From: Lewinellaceae bacterium
GTDB taxonomy: Bacteria; Bacteroidota; Bacteroidia; Chitinophagales; Saprospiraceae
Direction: 5' to 3'
DNA length: 64,000 nucleotides
Assembly: GCA_020636375.1 (NCBI GenBank)
Contig: JACJXZ010000023.1
Location: 1-64,000, forward strand
This document shows, piece after piece, positions 44,101 to 52,600 of this stretch. The position numbers and the translations under genes are program-made. Below the pieces are notes generated by a model. It did not search any database. It was given only the letters and a program-made list of their open reading frames with translations, and was not told where the DNA came from. Position 1 is the first letter of the stretch; each line of letters begins with the position of its first letter.

Positions 44101-44130
44101 TGGGCGGGGTTTGTTTTTACCGGGGAATGA
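41119..44130 (+). CDS. Exported TPR-CHAT (caspase-like) protein, 1003 aa
   Basis: The ATG at 41119 gives a signal peptide (WVPALFLLLSALPSALSQ). Residues 30-500 contain tetratricopeptide repeats (for example LVLGGRAWYQLHDLPQAEQA and YNLGIYYLQSGNYAAAEPQL), followed by a helical linker. The C-terminal 300 residues are a CHAT domain with the protease dyad: H852 in VLHLATHGHF and C917 in LAVLSACRSGQGEL, then GAYGFQRALRIAGAKAALLS and WDVEDKATAEWMAAFYRNW. CHAT domains are clan CD cysteine peptidases, as in separase and the Craspase peptidase. Here it would act outside the cytoplasm. It follows the anti-sigma gene by 14 bp. Confidence 0.9.
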   Translation: MKLFLAFRGRPTGHCAWVPALFLLLSALPSALSQPSGTWLADAERAYRSKQFGLAARIVEEGLPALEAANGKDTNYVELLVLGGRAWYQLHDLPQAEQAMLEALSLREQLQGKSHSKYIKEAFNLATIYRNSGNPEKYRQGKALLRDAYNALKEQPAPNPEDEGRLVRGLGSYLIEGGEYEALESVCQAFLQSVNGQEDRYPNEVVQVRYNLARAAYDQGLWRNALPLFQQNLAEARRAFGPNHLLAAKPLRALAACCLYLGLYGEAEAYFREALAVCEQAYGKEDVNYYLLLSDYAKLYMELGWPEAESLLLESLRQLDSLGKGNPALTEEARYNLGIYYLQSGNYAAAEPQLNEANAYFCHTLGPGNMLCIHSTGQLTLLDVGWKKDVRAAKERLLPLAEALREAAGPAYASVLNLMGRACFLAGEWEDARRYSREALGLYRRHFGDHFDKEGFLLSRLALLAFREEDTAGGMAFFRQMLDAAQWRIDMAFAIASDAERQRIVEGIRQMVLSDFGPLLYQNPEWRAALAPALLEWSLFSKSLLEQAQVRAEQLGRQGKGPVAEVYRQWLETRERLAHWNTLSRLEYPQQSDKVEELQQQAKVLEKDLSRHLAGFESRAAPRPAGWQQLRQGLQPGEALVDILKLPAGGREQAPFYYVAFILNGPQATAPEVVVFPEGQALEGRLFRLYFLEVSSRNATLEVSPDPYAAFWAPLEPLLKNIRTVYWSPDGVFHKLNPNALRRPDGTYLLDYYDIRALRHPAAAPQAGGTERPRWKRALLLANPAFPADMPPGFTPDGLPLPPLPFAEREMNAVGRLLEQEGWEVRSLSGGDATEEAVKRTGPVGVLHLATHGHFQENRRPAPETEVPPLSMLQSMLFLAGGQGRRFGFEGEDGILTAYEVMGLPLDGAELAVLSACRSGQGELAAGEGAYGFQRALRIAGAKAALLSLWDVEDKATAEWMAAFYRNWLSGLSKFEAYQATQRAMRDQYGLPFYWAGFVFTGE

Positions 44131-44238
44131 AAAAAAAATGGCCTTCGGCGGTTACGTTAAGGCGAAAAGGCACATTACAACAATGGAAAGCGCATTACCA
44201 GGCGCAACTATTTTTAGGAACGAGTGCCTAATTTCGCT

Positions 44239-44925
44239 ATGACAAACCGCTTTAAACACCTGCTTTGCTTCCTGCTCCTGTTCTGCCTGGCCGGCACCTT
44301 ACCTGCCCAGGATGCCTTCCGAAAAGGCGCTGTCGTTTCCCTCGGCCCCGGCCTGAATACCGGTGGTTTTTTCCAGGGCTACGGCGGCTATGGCCGAAAA
44401 ACACCTAAACCTGCCCTCTGCTTTGCCCTGGACGGCAGGCTGGGCAAGGCCTTCAGCCTGGGCTTCATGCTGGCTACCAGCAGCGCCGCGTTGGTGGTTG
44501 ACCCTGCCTACCGCCGCGTTACACAGCCTGGCAACGGTTCCGGCGCGGAACGGCTGCAGGTGGATGCGCGGAGGACAGTGCTGGGCCTAAGAGCCCTCTT
44601 TCACTACCTGAACCGGGAAAAAACGGAATTTTACTCCGGTGTTCGGGTAGGCGTGTCCTTCGTCCGGCGGTCCACCCATTCCGGTTACTACGAATACGAC
44701 CTGCCGCCCACCAATGTGCTGCCGGGGTACCACGCCACGATCAAACCCGAAACCAACCCCTTCAACGCACAGCTGATCCTGTTCGGCGCCCGGCATTACC
44801 CGCTGGAATTTCTCGGGTTTGGCGGCGAGCTAGGCCTGGGAGCGCCTTACTATCTGGGGCTTCAGGTTTGTTTCCGGTTGCCTTCGGCGGAAAAACATCC
44901 TAATGAATATAACCAGGATCGATGA
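44239..44925 (+). CDS. Exported beta-barrel-like protein, 228 aa
   Basis: The ATG at 44239 starts a signal peptide (FKHLLCFLLLFCLAGTLPAQ). The mature part is rich in alternating strands (for example FYSGVRVGVSFVRRS and LGFGGELGLGAPYYLGLQVC), ending in an aromatic-containing strand QVCFRLPS, which suggests a small outer-membrane barrel. A GTG at 44224 is an alternative start. Its last codons overlap the next gene by 4 bp (ATGA), so the two are translationally coupled. It lies 108 bp after the CHAT gene and is likely in the same operon. Confidence 0.65.
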   Translation: MTNRFKHLLCFLLLFCLAGTLPAQDAFRKGAVVSLGPGLNTGGFFQGYGGYGRKTPKPALCFALDGRLGKAFSLGFMLATSSAALVVDPAYRRVTQPGNGSGAERLQVDARRTVLGLRALFHYLNREKTEFYSGVRVGVSFVRRSTHSGYYEYDLPPTNVLPGYHATIKPETNPFNAQLILFGARHYPLEFLGFGGELGLGAPYYLGLQVCFRLPSAEKHPNEYNQDR

Positions 44926-45623
44926 AGAACGTCCTTTTGTTGCTGCTCTGCCTGCCCATGTGCGTGGGGGCGCAAACGGATACGGCGGCGGGCTGGCAGC
45001 CCGGCCTGCGCTTTGGCCTGTCGGCGGGCCCCAGCCTCAGCCAGTTCCCGAAGCCGCAGGCCGGCCTTCTCAGCGGGCAGACCGACGCGAAAGCGAAGTC
45101 CGGCCGGCATGCCGGCTTTCAGGCCTACGGCATCGCCGGTTATGCCTTCACTCCCCATTTTGAGCTGGAAGGGCGGGCAGGGTTGGGGCACAGCCGCCTG
45201 TATGGCGTTCGCTCTTCCGTGGGCAACGCCCCCAACTTTCTGAACGGCGGCTCTACGAGTTATACCAAACGCGACACCCTGGACCAGCAATCGACCTGGC
45301 TGGAAGTCCCGTTTTTCGCCCGTTTTCGGCTGTTCAGAGGGCGGGAAATTTTCCTGGAAGGCGGTGCCATTGCCGCCCTGCCGCTCAAAGTGAAAGGCAG
45401 CTACGCTTCCTACCGGTCGAATTCCGCAGTGGGGCCCATTTATGAATCCGGGAAGGCGGAAAGCCGTTTGCAGGCGGGCTTCCACTTCGGCATGGGGTTC
45501 TTCTTCAGGGAGCGCTATCAGATTGCTATGAGCTGGGCAAGGCGGGAGTTTACCGGCAGGGGCAGAGAAGGCAATGGTTTTCCTATCCGGCTCTGGCGGC
45601 TGACGGTGGAGCGGTACTTTTGA
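44922..45623 (+). CDS. Outer-membrane beta-barrel (PorT-like/OmpW-like fold) protein, 233 aa
   Basis: After a signal peptide (MKNVLLLLLCLPMCVGAQ) come strands typical of the Bacteroidota porin-family/outer-membrane beta-barrel domain: LRFGLSAGPSLSQF, HFELEGRAGLGHSRLYGV, WLEVPFFARFRLFRGREI (the usual WLEVPL...R motif) and a terminal strand WRLTVERYF ending in Phe, as required for barrel insertion. It would sit in the outer membrane. It is the last gene of the sigma - anti-sigma - CHAT operon. Confidence 0.8.
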   Translation: MKNVLLLLLCLPMCVGAQTDTAAGWQPGLRFGLSAGPSLSQFPKPQAGLLSGQTDAKAKSGRHAGFQAYGIAGYAFTPHFELEGRAGLGHSRLYGVRSSVGNAPNFLNGGSTSYTKRDTLDQQSTWLEVPFFARFRLFRGREIFLEGGAIAALPLKVKGSYASYRSNSAVGPIYESGKAESRLQAGFHFGMGFFFRERYQIAMSWARREFTGRGREGNGFPIRLWRLTVERYF

Positions 45624-45710
45624 GGGGCAGGACAAGGCGTTGCTGCCCGTTGTTGTTTACTTTTTGAGAATAGCGAACGACCGGGAGTCGGTAATGGTAA
45701 AGGTGGCCCA

Positions 45711-46211
45711 CTACTTCCACTGATACTGCACCATGGCCCGGAAGACGATGGACTTGGCGTCGTCCTTCGCCGCCCCCTGCACGGCCAGGTCCACCTGTTT
45801 GAAGGAGATCAGGAAAGTCGGGGGGTATACGTTGCGCTCGCCCGGGAAGAAGGCCATCGGGTAGCCGGAGACGGTCTCCAGCTCGTATTCGGCGCCCATA
45901 TTGCGGGCCTGCCATTCCGAAACCAGGGTTTTGAACCGGCCGGCGTCCTTGCCGGCGTTGCTTTTCAGGACGTAGATCACCAGGTCGTCGCCCACGGCGC
46001 GGCCGGGCAGGGTAAAGGTGCAGGCCGACTGCTCCCCGGCGTTGGCGCTGGTGGGCACGGGATTTTCCACCGGCTCCCGCAGGATGTCTTTCAGCTGCTT
46101 CAGGGTCAGCATTTCGCAGGCGGCAGGCAGGGGAGTACCCTGCTGCTGGTGCCCTTCTCCGCAGGCGGCGAGCAGCAACAAGCAAACGATAATCAGGCTG
46201 GGGTATCTCAT
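45711..46211 (-). CDS. Putative lipoprotein, 166 aa
   Basis: A lipoprotein signal (LIIVCLLLLAACGEG) gives a modified Cys at residue 17. The mature part contains CEMLTLKQLKDILREPVENP and SACTFTLPGRAVGDDLVIYV, a pair of Cys likely in a disulphide, resembling DUF3558-type lipoproteins. No function is known. It is convergent with the barrel gene. Confidence 0.65.
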   Translation of the reverse strand: MRYPSLIIVCLLLLAACGEGHQQQGTPLPAACEMLTLKQLKDILREPVENPVPTSANAGEQSACTFTLPGRAVGDDLVIYVLKSNAGKDAGRFKTLVSEWQARNMGAEYELETVSGYPMAFFPGERNVYPPTFLISFKQVDLAVQGAAKDDAKSIVFRAMVQYQWK

Positions 46212-46251
46212 GGCGGCAATTTTTCGTAACTATTTAGCAGCCCTCCGCTTT

Positions 46252-46366
46252 TTAGCCACGAAGACACAAAAACCTGCCGGCCGCTGGCACAGCAGGCGGG
46301 CACTAAGATTGCACAAAGCCTTGGTGCGGTCTTGGTGTCTTCGTGTCTTCGTGGCAAAGGCATCAG
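46252..46366. repeat. CACGAAGACAC-type repeat, copy 3
   Basis: TAGCCACGAAGACACAAAAA at the left pairs with TGTCTTCGTGTCTTCGTGGC at the right. GCACTAAGATTGCACAAAGC in the middle is shared with the copy at 29018. No gene is supported between 46212 and 46534. Confidence 0.7.
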
Positions 46367-46509
46367 ACCCACCTAAATAGTTACAATTTTTCTGCGAATA
46401 TAGGTTTAGTTGCACGAAAAAATGTCACTTTTTTCAGGTGCGCGGCGCCCCTTATTTGAATTGACCTGATTCTGCGGGTGGAAAAATCGGTTTTGGCGGG
46501 TGAGCTTGT

Positions 46510-46517
46510 TAACTTTG
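46510..46517 (+). promoter_or_regulatory. Putative -7 box TAACTTTG
   Basis: This octamer fits the Bacteroidota -7 consensus TAnnTTTG and lies 17 bp upstream of the ATG at 46535. A TTTG occurs at 46492-46495, but the spacing is shorter than usual. Confidence 0.35.
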
Positions 46518-46534
46518 CGGGCAAAAAGAACCCT

Positions 46535-48103
46535 ATGAACTATTTATTCACGGCGGCAGGTGGTCCTGGGCATTCAGGGATCGGCCTCCCCTTCAGGCGA
46601 TGGAGAGGCAGCGCGGGCAATGCCCTACCTGTCCCGCACACACAGTGTCGGGAAAACCATCTGCAACTTTACGCAATCGTAGCCCTGCTTGCCCTGTTCG
46701 CTCTGTCCTGCGGCCAGAACAGTCCCGAATCCGACGCTGCCGGATCCGGAGAACGGCAGCTGGAATCCCCGGACATTCAGATCCAGATACAGGGCGCGCC
46801 CGCCGGCACGGCCTACCTCATCGGCAGCTTCGCCGACCAGAACTACCGGGCGGATTCGGCGCAGATCGACGCTGCCGGCGCCTTCCGCTTCCAGCGGGAA
46901 GAGCCCTATAAGCCGGGCCTGTACTACGCCTTCTACTCCAACAACGGCGCCTTCCAGGTCATGATCGACGCCGACCAGACGTTCAGCATGGCCGCCAACG
47001 CCGACGACGTGGTGGGCAGCATGCAGGTGTCGGGCAGCCTCGACAATGAGCTGCTCTACAAAAACCTGCAGTACGAGGCCATGATGCAGCCCCGCTTCCA
47101 GGCGGCTGCCCAAAAGATGCAGGGCGCAGCCGTCGGCAGCCCCGCCTACCTGCAGGCCAAGGCCGAACAGGACGAGCTGATCGCCCAGCGCAAGGCCCAC
47201 CTCCGGGAGATCTTCGACAGCCACCCCGACGCATTTTTTACCAAATTCAAAACCGCAGGCCAGAACCCCGACGTCCGCGACATCCGCAAGCCCGACGGCA
47301 CGGAGGACACCACCGCCCAGGTGTACCGCTACCGCACGGAATTCTGGGACAACGTCGACTTCAGCGACGAGCGCCTGCTCAGTACGCCGGTCATTTTCAA
47401 CAAGCTCAAGCGGTATATGAACGACCTGACGCCCCAGCACCCGGATTCCATCAACCAGGCCGCCAGCTTCCTGGTCGACAAGGTGCTGGATTACCCGGAG
47501 TACTTCAAGTTCTTCGCCAACTGGATCGTCCTCCAGTACGAACCCACCAAGACTACCCTGATGGACCCCGAGGCCGTCTTCGTCCACATGGCCCAGAATT
47601 ATTTCACCTACGACCGCGCTTTCTGGTCGGACAGCGCCGAAATCTACGCCATCCAGCTGCGCGCCAACGAGATGGCCGGCAGCCTCGTCGGCCACAAAGC
47701 GCCCGACGTGCAGGCGCAGGGGCCCGACGGGAAAACCTACGCCATCTCCGCCATCAAATCTCCCTACGTGATCGTGTATATGTTCAACCCCGATTGCGAG
47801 CACTGCCAGGAGCAGAGCCCCCAGCTGGTGCAATTCTACCGCCAATGGAAAAATCAGGGCGTTGAAGTTTTCGGCATCGGCGTCGACACCAATACGGAAG
47901 ACTGGAAGGCCTACCTCAAAAAGACCGGCATGGACGCCTGGCCCAACGTCTTCGACGCCACCAACAAGGCCATCTACGGCAAATACTACGTGGACATCAC
48001 GCCGGAAATCTACGTGCTCAACCCCGAACGCACCATCATCGCCAAAAACCTGAAGGTGAACCAGATCGCGGAGGTGATCGAACGGGACCGGCGGGAGAGG
48101 TAA
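46535..48103 (+). CDS. Thioredoxin-fold lipoprotein (AhpC/TSA-TlpA type), 522 aa
   Basis: A DUF4369-like beta domain (about 95-190: PAGTAYLIGSFADQNYRADS), a helical DUF5106-like middle and a C-terminal thioredoxin domain (about 375-515: GHKAPDVQAQGPDGKTYAIS, then PDCEHCQEQSPQL) can be seen. The redox site is C-E-H-C, and ITPEIYVLNPERTIIAKNL holds the cis-Pro. It probably reduces or isomerises disulphides in the periplasm. The lipoprotein signal (LYAIVALLALFALSC) lies about 40 codons after the only nearby ATG; the intervening DNA includes a bulged REP-like hairpin (46632-46653), suggesting an insertion in the signal-peptide region. Confidence 0.8.
   Translation: MNYLFTAAGGPGHSGIGLPFRRWRGSAGNALPVPHTQCRENHLQLYAIVALLALFALSCGQNSPESDAAGSGERQLESPDIQIQIQGAPAGTAYLIGSFADQNYRADSAQIDAAGAFRFQREEPYKPGLYYAFYSNNGAFQVMIDADQTFSMAANADDVVGSMQVSGSLDNELLYKNLQYEAMMQPRFQAAAQKMQGAAVGSPAYLQAKAEQDELIAQRKAHLREIFDSHPDAFFTKFKTAGQNPDVRDIRKPDGTEDTTAQVYRYRTEFWDNVDFSDERLLSTPVIFNKLKRYMNDLTPQHPDSINQAASFLVDKVLDYPEYFKFFANWIVLQYEPTKTTLMDPEAVFVHMAQNYFTYDRAFWSDSAEIYAIQLRANEMAGSLVGHKAPDVQAQGPDGKTYAISAIKSPYVIVYMFNPDCEHCQEQSPQLVQFYRQWKNQGVEVFGIGVDTNTEDWKAYLKKTGMDAWPNVFDATNKAIYGKYYVDITPEIYVLNPERTIIAKNLKVNQIAEVIERDRRER
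46632..46653. repeat. Short bulged hairpin (REP-like), copy 3
   Basis: CCCG-C-ACAC-ACA-GTGT-CGGG with an outer T-A pair, one bulged C on the left. It lies between the ATG and the signal core of the thioredoxin-fold lipoprotein gene. Confidence 0.6.
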
Positions 48104-48176
48104 GGAGGCACCCAGGTGTAAAGTCCGAAAGCGGAAGCGGGAAGTGGGAATACGGTTCAAAATGGGCGGGCCTCAA

Positions 48177-48255
48177 CACCGGCAACACCGCAACACCTCA
48201 ACACCGTAAAACCTCAATACCGCAACACCTCAACACCGCAACACCTCAACACCCT
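48177..48255. repeat. Octanucleotide tandem array (AACACCKC)
   Basis: About nine units alternating AACACCGC and AACACCTC lie just after the thioredoxin-fold gene and end next to the 323-bp element. Confidence 0.85.
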
Positions 48256-48272
48256 AAAAGAAACCATCAAAC

Positions 48273-48595
48273 GGGCGCAGTTGCGATTTGTCCCCCTCTG
48301 CTGATGAAACGAACGGCCTGAAAGGCCAGCCTATCTTAGCAGGGGGCAACGCCCCCTGTAAAGGCGCACAACCGTAGCCAGCGCCCTGAAAGGGCAGCAT
48401 ATTCGAGCTGGTATTATGATGGCCTTTCAGGCCGCAGGCGGCTTTCATCATTATACACGGGGCGATGCCCCGTGCTAAAATATATTGGCCTCCGGCATGC
48501 GCCGGAGCAGGCTTTTCAGGCCGAGCCGGCTATGTGGCGCTACCTGAAACCAACATTTTAGAGCTTTTACATGGGGACAAATCGCAACTGCGCCC
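48273..48595 (+). mobile_element. 323-bp multi-hairpin MITE, copy 2, with 9-bp target duplication
   Basis: The element is the inverted, nearly identical copy of 9560-9882, flanked by CCATCAAAC at 48264-48272 and 48596-48604. Its right end lies 38 bp upstream of the -7 box of the methyltransferase gene. The two copies have the same length and differ at very few positions (one seen: AAAATGCTGG against AAAATGTTGG), so movement was recent. Confidence 0.95.
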
Positions 48596-48633
48596 CCATC
48601 AAACTCAAGCAGGCAACACAACCAAAAAAACTG

Positions 48634-48641
48634 TACCTTTG
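48634..48641 (+). promoter_or_regulatory. Putative -7 box TACCTTTG of the methyltransferase gene
   Basis: It fits TAnnTTTG and lies 23 bp upstream of the ATG at 48665. There is no TTTG at the -33 position; the sequence there lies immediately next to the MITE's target duplication. Confidence 0.4.
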
Positions 48642-48664
48642 GAAAAACAACACAAATTGTTTCG

Positions 48665-49471
48665 ATGGGTTTGGAAAAGATGATCAACACGATAATTCAT
48701 GGAGATTGCCTGGAGGTAATGCCCGATATCCCGGATCATTCTATTGATATGATCCTCTGCGACCTGCCCTACGGCACAACTCAGAATAAGTGGGATTCCC
48801 TGATCCCTTTGGACCGGCTGTGGGCAGAATACAAACGGATCATCAAGGAAAACGGCGCTATTGTACTGACGGCCCAGGGAGTTTTTACTGCTAAGCTGAT
48901 CCTGAGCAATGAGCAATGGTTCAAATACAAAGTGGTCTGGATAAAATCAAAGCCGACCAATTTCCTGAATGCCAAAAAACAACCCCTCCGGAAGCATGAG
49001 GATATTTGTGTCTTTTACCGAAAGCAACCTACCTACAACCCGCAAATGTCGGAGGGGGAAGCGTACGATAAGGGGGTGAGAAAAGATCAGTTTACCGGAA
49101 GTTACGGCGATTTTAAGCCGCGCCGCGTAAAAAGCAATGGAAAAAGATACCCGCTCGATGTCATAACGTACGAAGAAGCCGGCCACGATGATTTCGTCTA
49201 TTGCAAAACGGCAGAAAGCGAGGGTACGGTTTATCACCCGACCCAAAAGCCGGTAGAGCTGGGGAGATACCTCATCCGGACGTATACCAATGAGGGGGAT
49301 ATCGTCCTGGACAATGCCTGCGGGAGCGGCAGCTTCCTGGTGGCGGCGGCGAAAGAGAACCGAAGGTATATCGGCATCGAGAAAAATGAAGATGTCCTGC
49401 TGCACAAGAAAGACCAGATCGATTATGTCAAGGTGTCGGAAGACAGGATACAGGAAGCAATGAATCGATAA
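48665..49471 (+). CDS. Orphan DNA methyltransferase (N6-adenine/N4-cytosine, beta class), 268 aa
   Basis: Catalytic motif IV is MILCDLPYGTTQNKWD (DLPYG in place of DPPY), close to the N-terminus, while the AdoMet-binding motifs come last: VYHPTQKPVELGRYLIRTYT (motif X) and IVLDNACGSGSFLVAA (motif I). This order is that of beta-class amino methyltransferases. There is no restriction nuclease or specificity subunit next to it, so it is an orphan, of the type often carried by phages or mobile islands. A second ATG at 48680 is also possible. Target sequence cannot be told. Confidence 0.92.
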   Translation: MGLEKMINTIIHGDCLEVMPDIPDHSIDMILCDLPYGTTQNKWDSLIPLDRLWAEYKRIIKENGAIVLTAQGVFTAKLILSNEQWFKYKVVWIKSKPTNFLNAKKQPLRKHEDICVFYRKQPTYNPQMSEGEAYDKGVRKDQFTGSYGDFKPRRVKSNGKRYPLDVITYEEAGHDDFVYCKTAESEGTVYHPTQKPVELGRYLIRTYTNEGDIVLDNACGSGSFLVAAAKENRRYIGIEKNEDVLLHKKDQIDYVKVSEDRIQEAMNR

Positions 49472-49493
49472 TTTCCTACCTTTATACTGTGCT

Positions 49494-49577
49494 GCAATAG
49501 GTTTTGTGCATTTATGGGAGGGTTTCCCCTTTAGGGGATTTAAGGGGCGGGGCAGGCAAATGCACAAAACCTATTGC
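49494..49577. repeat. Inverted-repeat element, family I, copy 2 (84 bp)
   Basis: The arms GCAATAGGTTTTGTGCATTT and the exact complement enclose ATGGGAGGGTTTCCCCTTTA and GGGGCGGGGCAGGC. It lies between the methyltransferase stop and the start of the adhesin-like gene. Near the outer end, AGG in each arm replaces TGG of copy 1 with pairing kept. Confidence 0.85.
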
Positions 49578-49611
49578 CGTCAAGTATACAGCCACCCAAA
49601 AACTATTTGCT

Positions 49612-52600
49612 ATGAAAAGAGCGATACTGCTGGCGATCGCCGGCCTTTCCTTTCCTTTGTTAAAAGCTCAGGAGGACATCTCCGGCATCATCAACGCCTA
49701 CGCGGCGGTCCAGTCGATTGATTATTGCAACAACGCGCTTCAGGTTTCCACCACAGACGGTTTTGCCGAGGGCGGCGCCCTGATCCTCATCCAGATGCAG
49801 GGGGCCGCCATAGACGTCAGCAACTCAACGGCCTACGGCACGGTCACCGATCTGGGGCAAGCGGGCCTGTACGAACGGGCGGTGATAGCTTCCATCAACG
49901 GGTTGGAGATCACCCTGGAAAATACCCTGCTCTATGAATACGACACGGATGGCGCCGTGCAGATCGTCAGCATGCCCGGTTATCCGTCCGGCGTTACCAT
50001 CACCGATATCCTGACCGCCAGCGCCTGGGACGGCGCCACCGGCGGCGTCCTGGCCTTCGAAACCACTGTCCTGGAGATGCAGTCGGACATAAGCGTCGGC
50101 GGCAAAGGCTTCCGCGGGGGCGATGCGGCGCTCGATTATACCGGCGATTGTTTTTTCACCGATAATTACAACAGTTTTGCTTACCCGGAGGCCAGCATCC
50201 GGGGCGGGCGCAAAGGGGAAGGCATCAGTGCCATAGCCAGCGACCGGGCCCGCGGGCGCGGTGCCCAGGCCAACGGCGGCGGCGGCGGCAACGACCACAA
50301 CTCGGGCGGCGGCGGCGGCGGCAACGTCACCGCCGGCGGCCAGGGCGGCGAAAACGACAACCCCAGCTTCTTCGGTTGCGACGGCCGTTTCCCCGGGCAG
50401 GGGGGCAAGGCAACCAATGGCATTCCCGCTGAGCGCATCTTCATGGGAGGCGGGGGCGGCGCCGGCCATGGCAACAATAATGTCGCGTCTGACGGCGGCA
50501 ACGGCGGCGGCATCGTCATCATCCGCGCAACCGAAATAATCAGCAACGGCTTTGTCATTGACGCCAACGGCGAAGCAGCGGCCAACGCTGCGGGTGACGG
50601 CGCCGGCGGCGGCGGCGGCGGCGGTACTATTGTCGTGGACCTGGAATCCGGGAGCGGCAACATGTTGGCCCTCCGGGCCCGGGGCGGCGACGGCGGGAAC
50701 GCCAACAACAATAATGCGGACCAGTGCTTCGGCCCGGGCGGCGGCGGCAGTGGCGGCCGGATCCTGCGCACCGCCGTCGCCGGAATGGCCGTAGCCGATA
50801 CCCCGGGAGGAGATCCAGGCCTGAGCTTCAACTCCAATGCCTGCGGGGAAGGAACCAATAACGCTGCCCCGGGAAACGATGGCACCGCCCTGACCTTTGA
50901 AGGCTTGCCCGAAAGCGGGGAGGCATTCGCACCCTTCCAGTTGCTGGCCCAAACCGGCGACACCAGCAGCTGCGCCGGGCAGCCCCTTACCCTTCCGGTA
51001 CAGGTGCAGGGGAGCGGGCTGAGCTTCCAGTGGCAGGTGGATGAGGGCAGCGGCTTCACCAATCTCCAGAGCGGCCTGCAGTACGGGCCTGCCGATGTGC
51101 CGGCCCTGCTCATCAACACGGTTACCAACGCCATGGACGGCAACCAGTACCGCCTGCAGATCAGCGGCGATTGTATCGGCACGGTTTTTACCGAACCGCT
51201 CACTCTTTCCGTAACGCCCGGCCCGCTGGCAGCTTTTGCCTTCACCATCGACGGCCTGGAGGTCAGTTTTGACAATACGTCTTCCAATGCCGACAGTTAC
51301 AGCTGGAATTTCGGCGACGGAACCAACAGCGGCCAGTTCGAGCCCATCCATACTTTCCCCGGCCCGGGCATATACGACGTCACCCTCACCGCAACCAGCA
51401 ACGCCTGTGGCCAGCAAGCCTCCTTCTCCGCCCAGGTCACCCTACAGGAAGCCCCGGAGGCCAACTTCGAGCCGATGCCGGCGGCCGGGTGCGCGCCCCT
51501 CTCCGTCGTGTTCAGCAACACCAGCACCGGACTGGGCAATACCTACCAGTGGTTTTTCACCGGTGGCGACCCCGCCTCTTCAACCGACGGCGCGCCAATC
51601 GTCAACTACAACACCCCCGGCGTATACGACGTCACCCTCATCGCCTCCAACAGCGCCGGCACCTCCACGCTGGTGATCAGCGAAGCCGTGCGGGTCGGCG
51701 GGCCACCGGCCGCCGACTTCAGCCTGTCCGCCGACAACTTGTCCATTACGTTGACCAACCTGTCCACCGGCGCCGACAGCTACCTTTGGGACTTCGGCGA
51801 CGGCAACACGTCCACCGCCGCCAATCCCACCCATGCCTACAGCAGTTCCGGAGAATATGAGGTCAGCCTCACGGCGGCCAACGAATGCGGGAGCGACGTG
51901 CTGGTCATCGCGGTTGCGATCGTTCAACAGCCGGTGCCGCTTTTCTCTACGGAGAACACGCCCGCCGGCTGCGCGCCGCATACGGTCTATTTCGTCAACC
52001 AGTCCTTTGGCGATTACGATAGCCTGGAGTGGAGTTTTCCGGGGGGGATGCCGGCCACGTCAAACATACCGGGCCCGGAGGTGGTGTATGCCACGCCGGG
52101 GCAATACGACGTTCAACTCACCCTCTTCTGGGCAAACGGAGAGGAGGCGCTGGTGCAACCCCAGGCGGTCACCGTGCTGGAACGCCCGGAGCCGGCCTTT
52201 ACCTTTACCCTCGACGGGCTGACCGCCACTTTCACGAACCTGTCGGCCAACGCCACCGAATACGACTGGAACTTCGGCGACGGAACCACCAGCGACGAAG
52301 AGGACCCGGTGCATACTTTCCCCGGCCCCGGCAATTACAACGTCACCCTCAACGCTTCCAACCAGGGCGAATGTACCCGCGCCGTGGGGCGGACGGTGTT
52401 CATCGAACCCAGCGCCGGAGCGGAGCAGCCGCTGCCGGAAGGGGTCAAAGTCTTCCCCAATCCAACCGCCGGCCAGCTGCGGCTGCAGTGTGAAAATCCG
52501 GCATGGTATCCGGTGCAGTGGCGGCTGCTGGGGCCGCAGGGCGAAGAAATAGCTTCCGGGGAAACGCAACAAGACCGGCAGTGGGAACTGGGAGGGCTGC

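Noticed and set aside
45583..46185. 200-codon minus-strand frame over the lipoprotein at 45711
   Set aside because: It is a Gly/Arg-rich alternative frame of the lipoprotein gene without a start context or domain.
49494..49611. Upstream start of the PKD protein at 49504
   Set aside because: The first 36 codons are family I repeat sequence; the ATG at 49612 is followed at once by a signal peptide.
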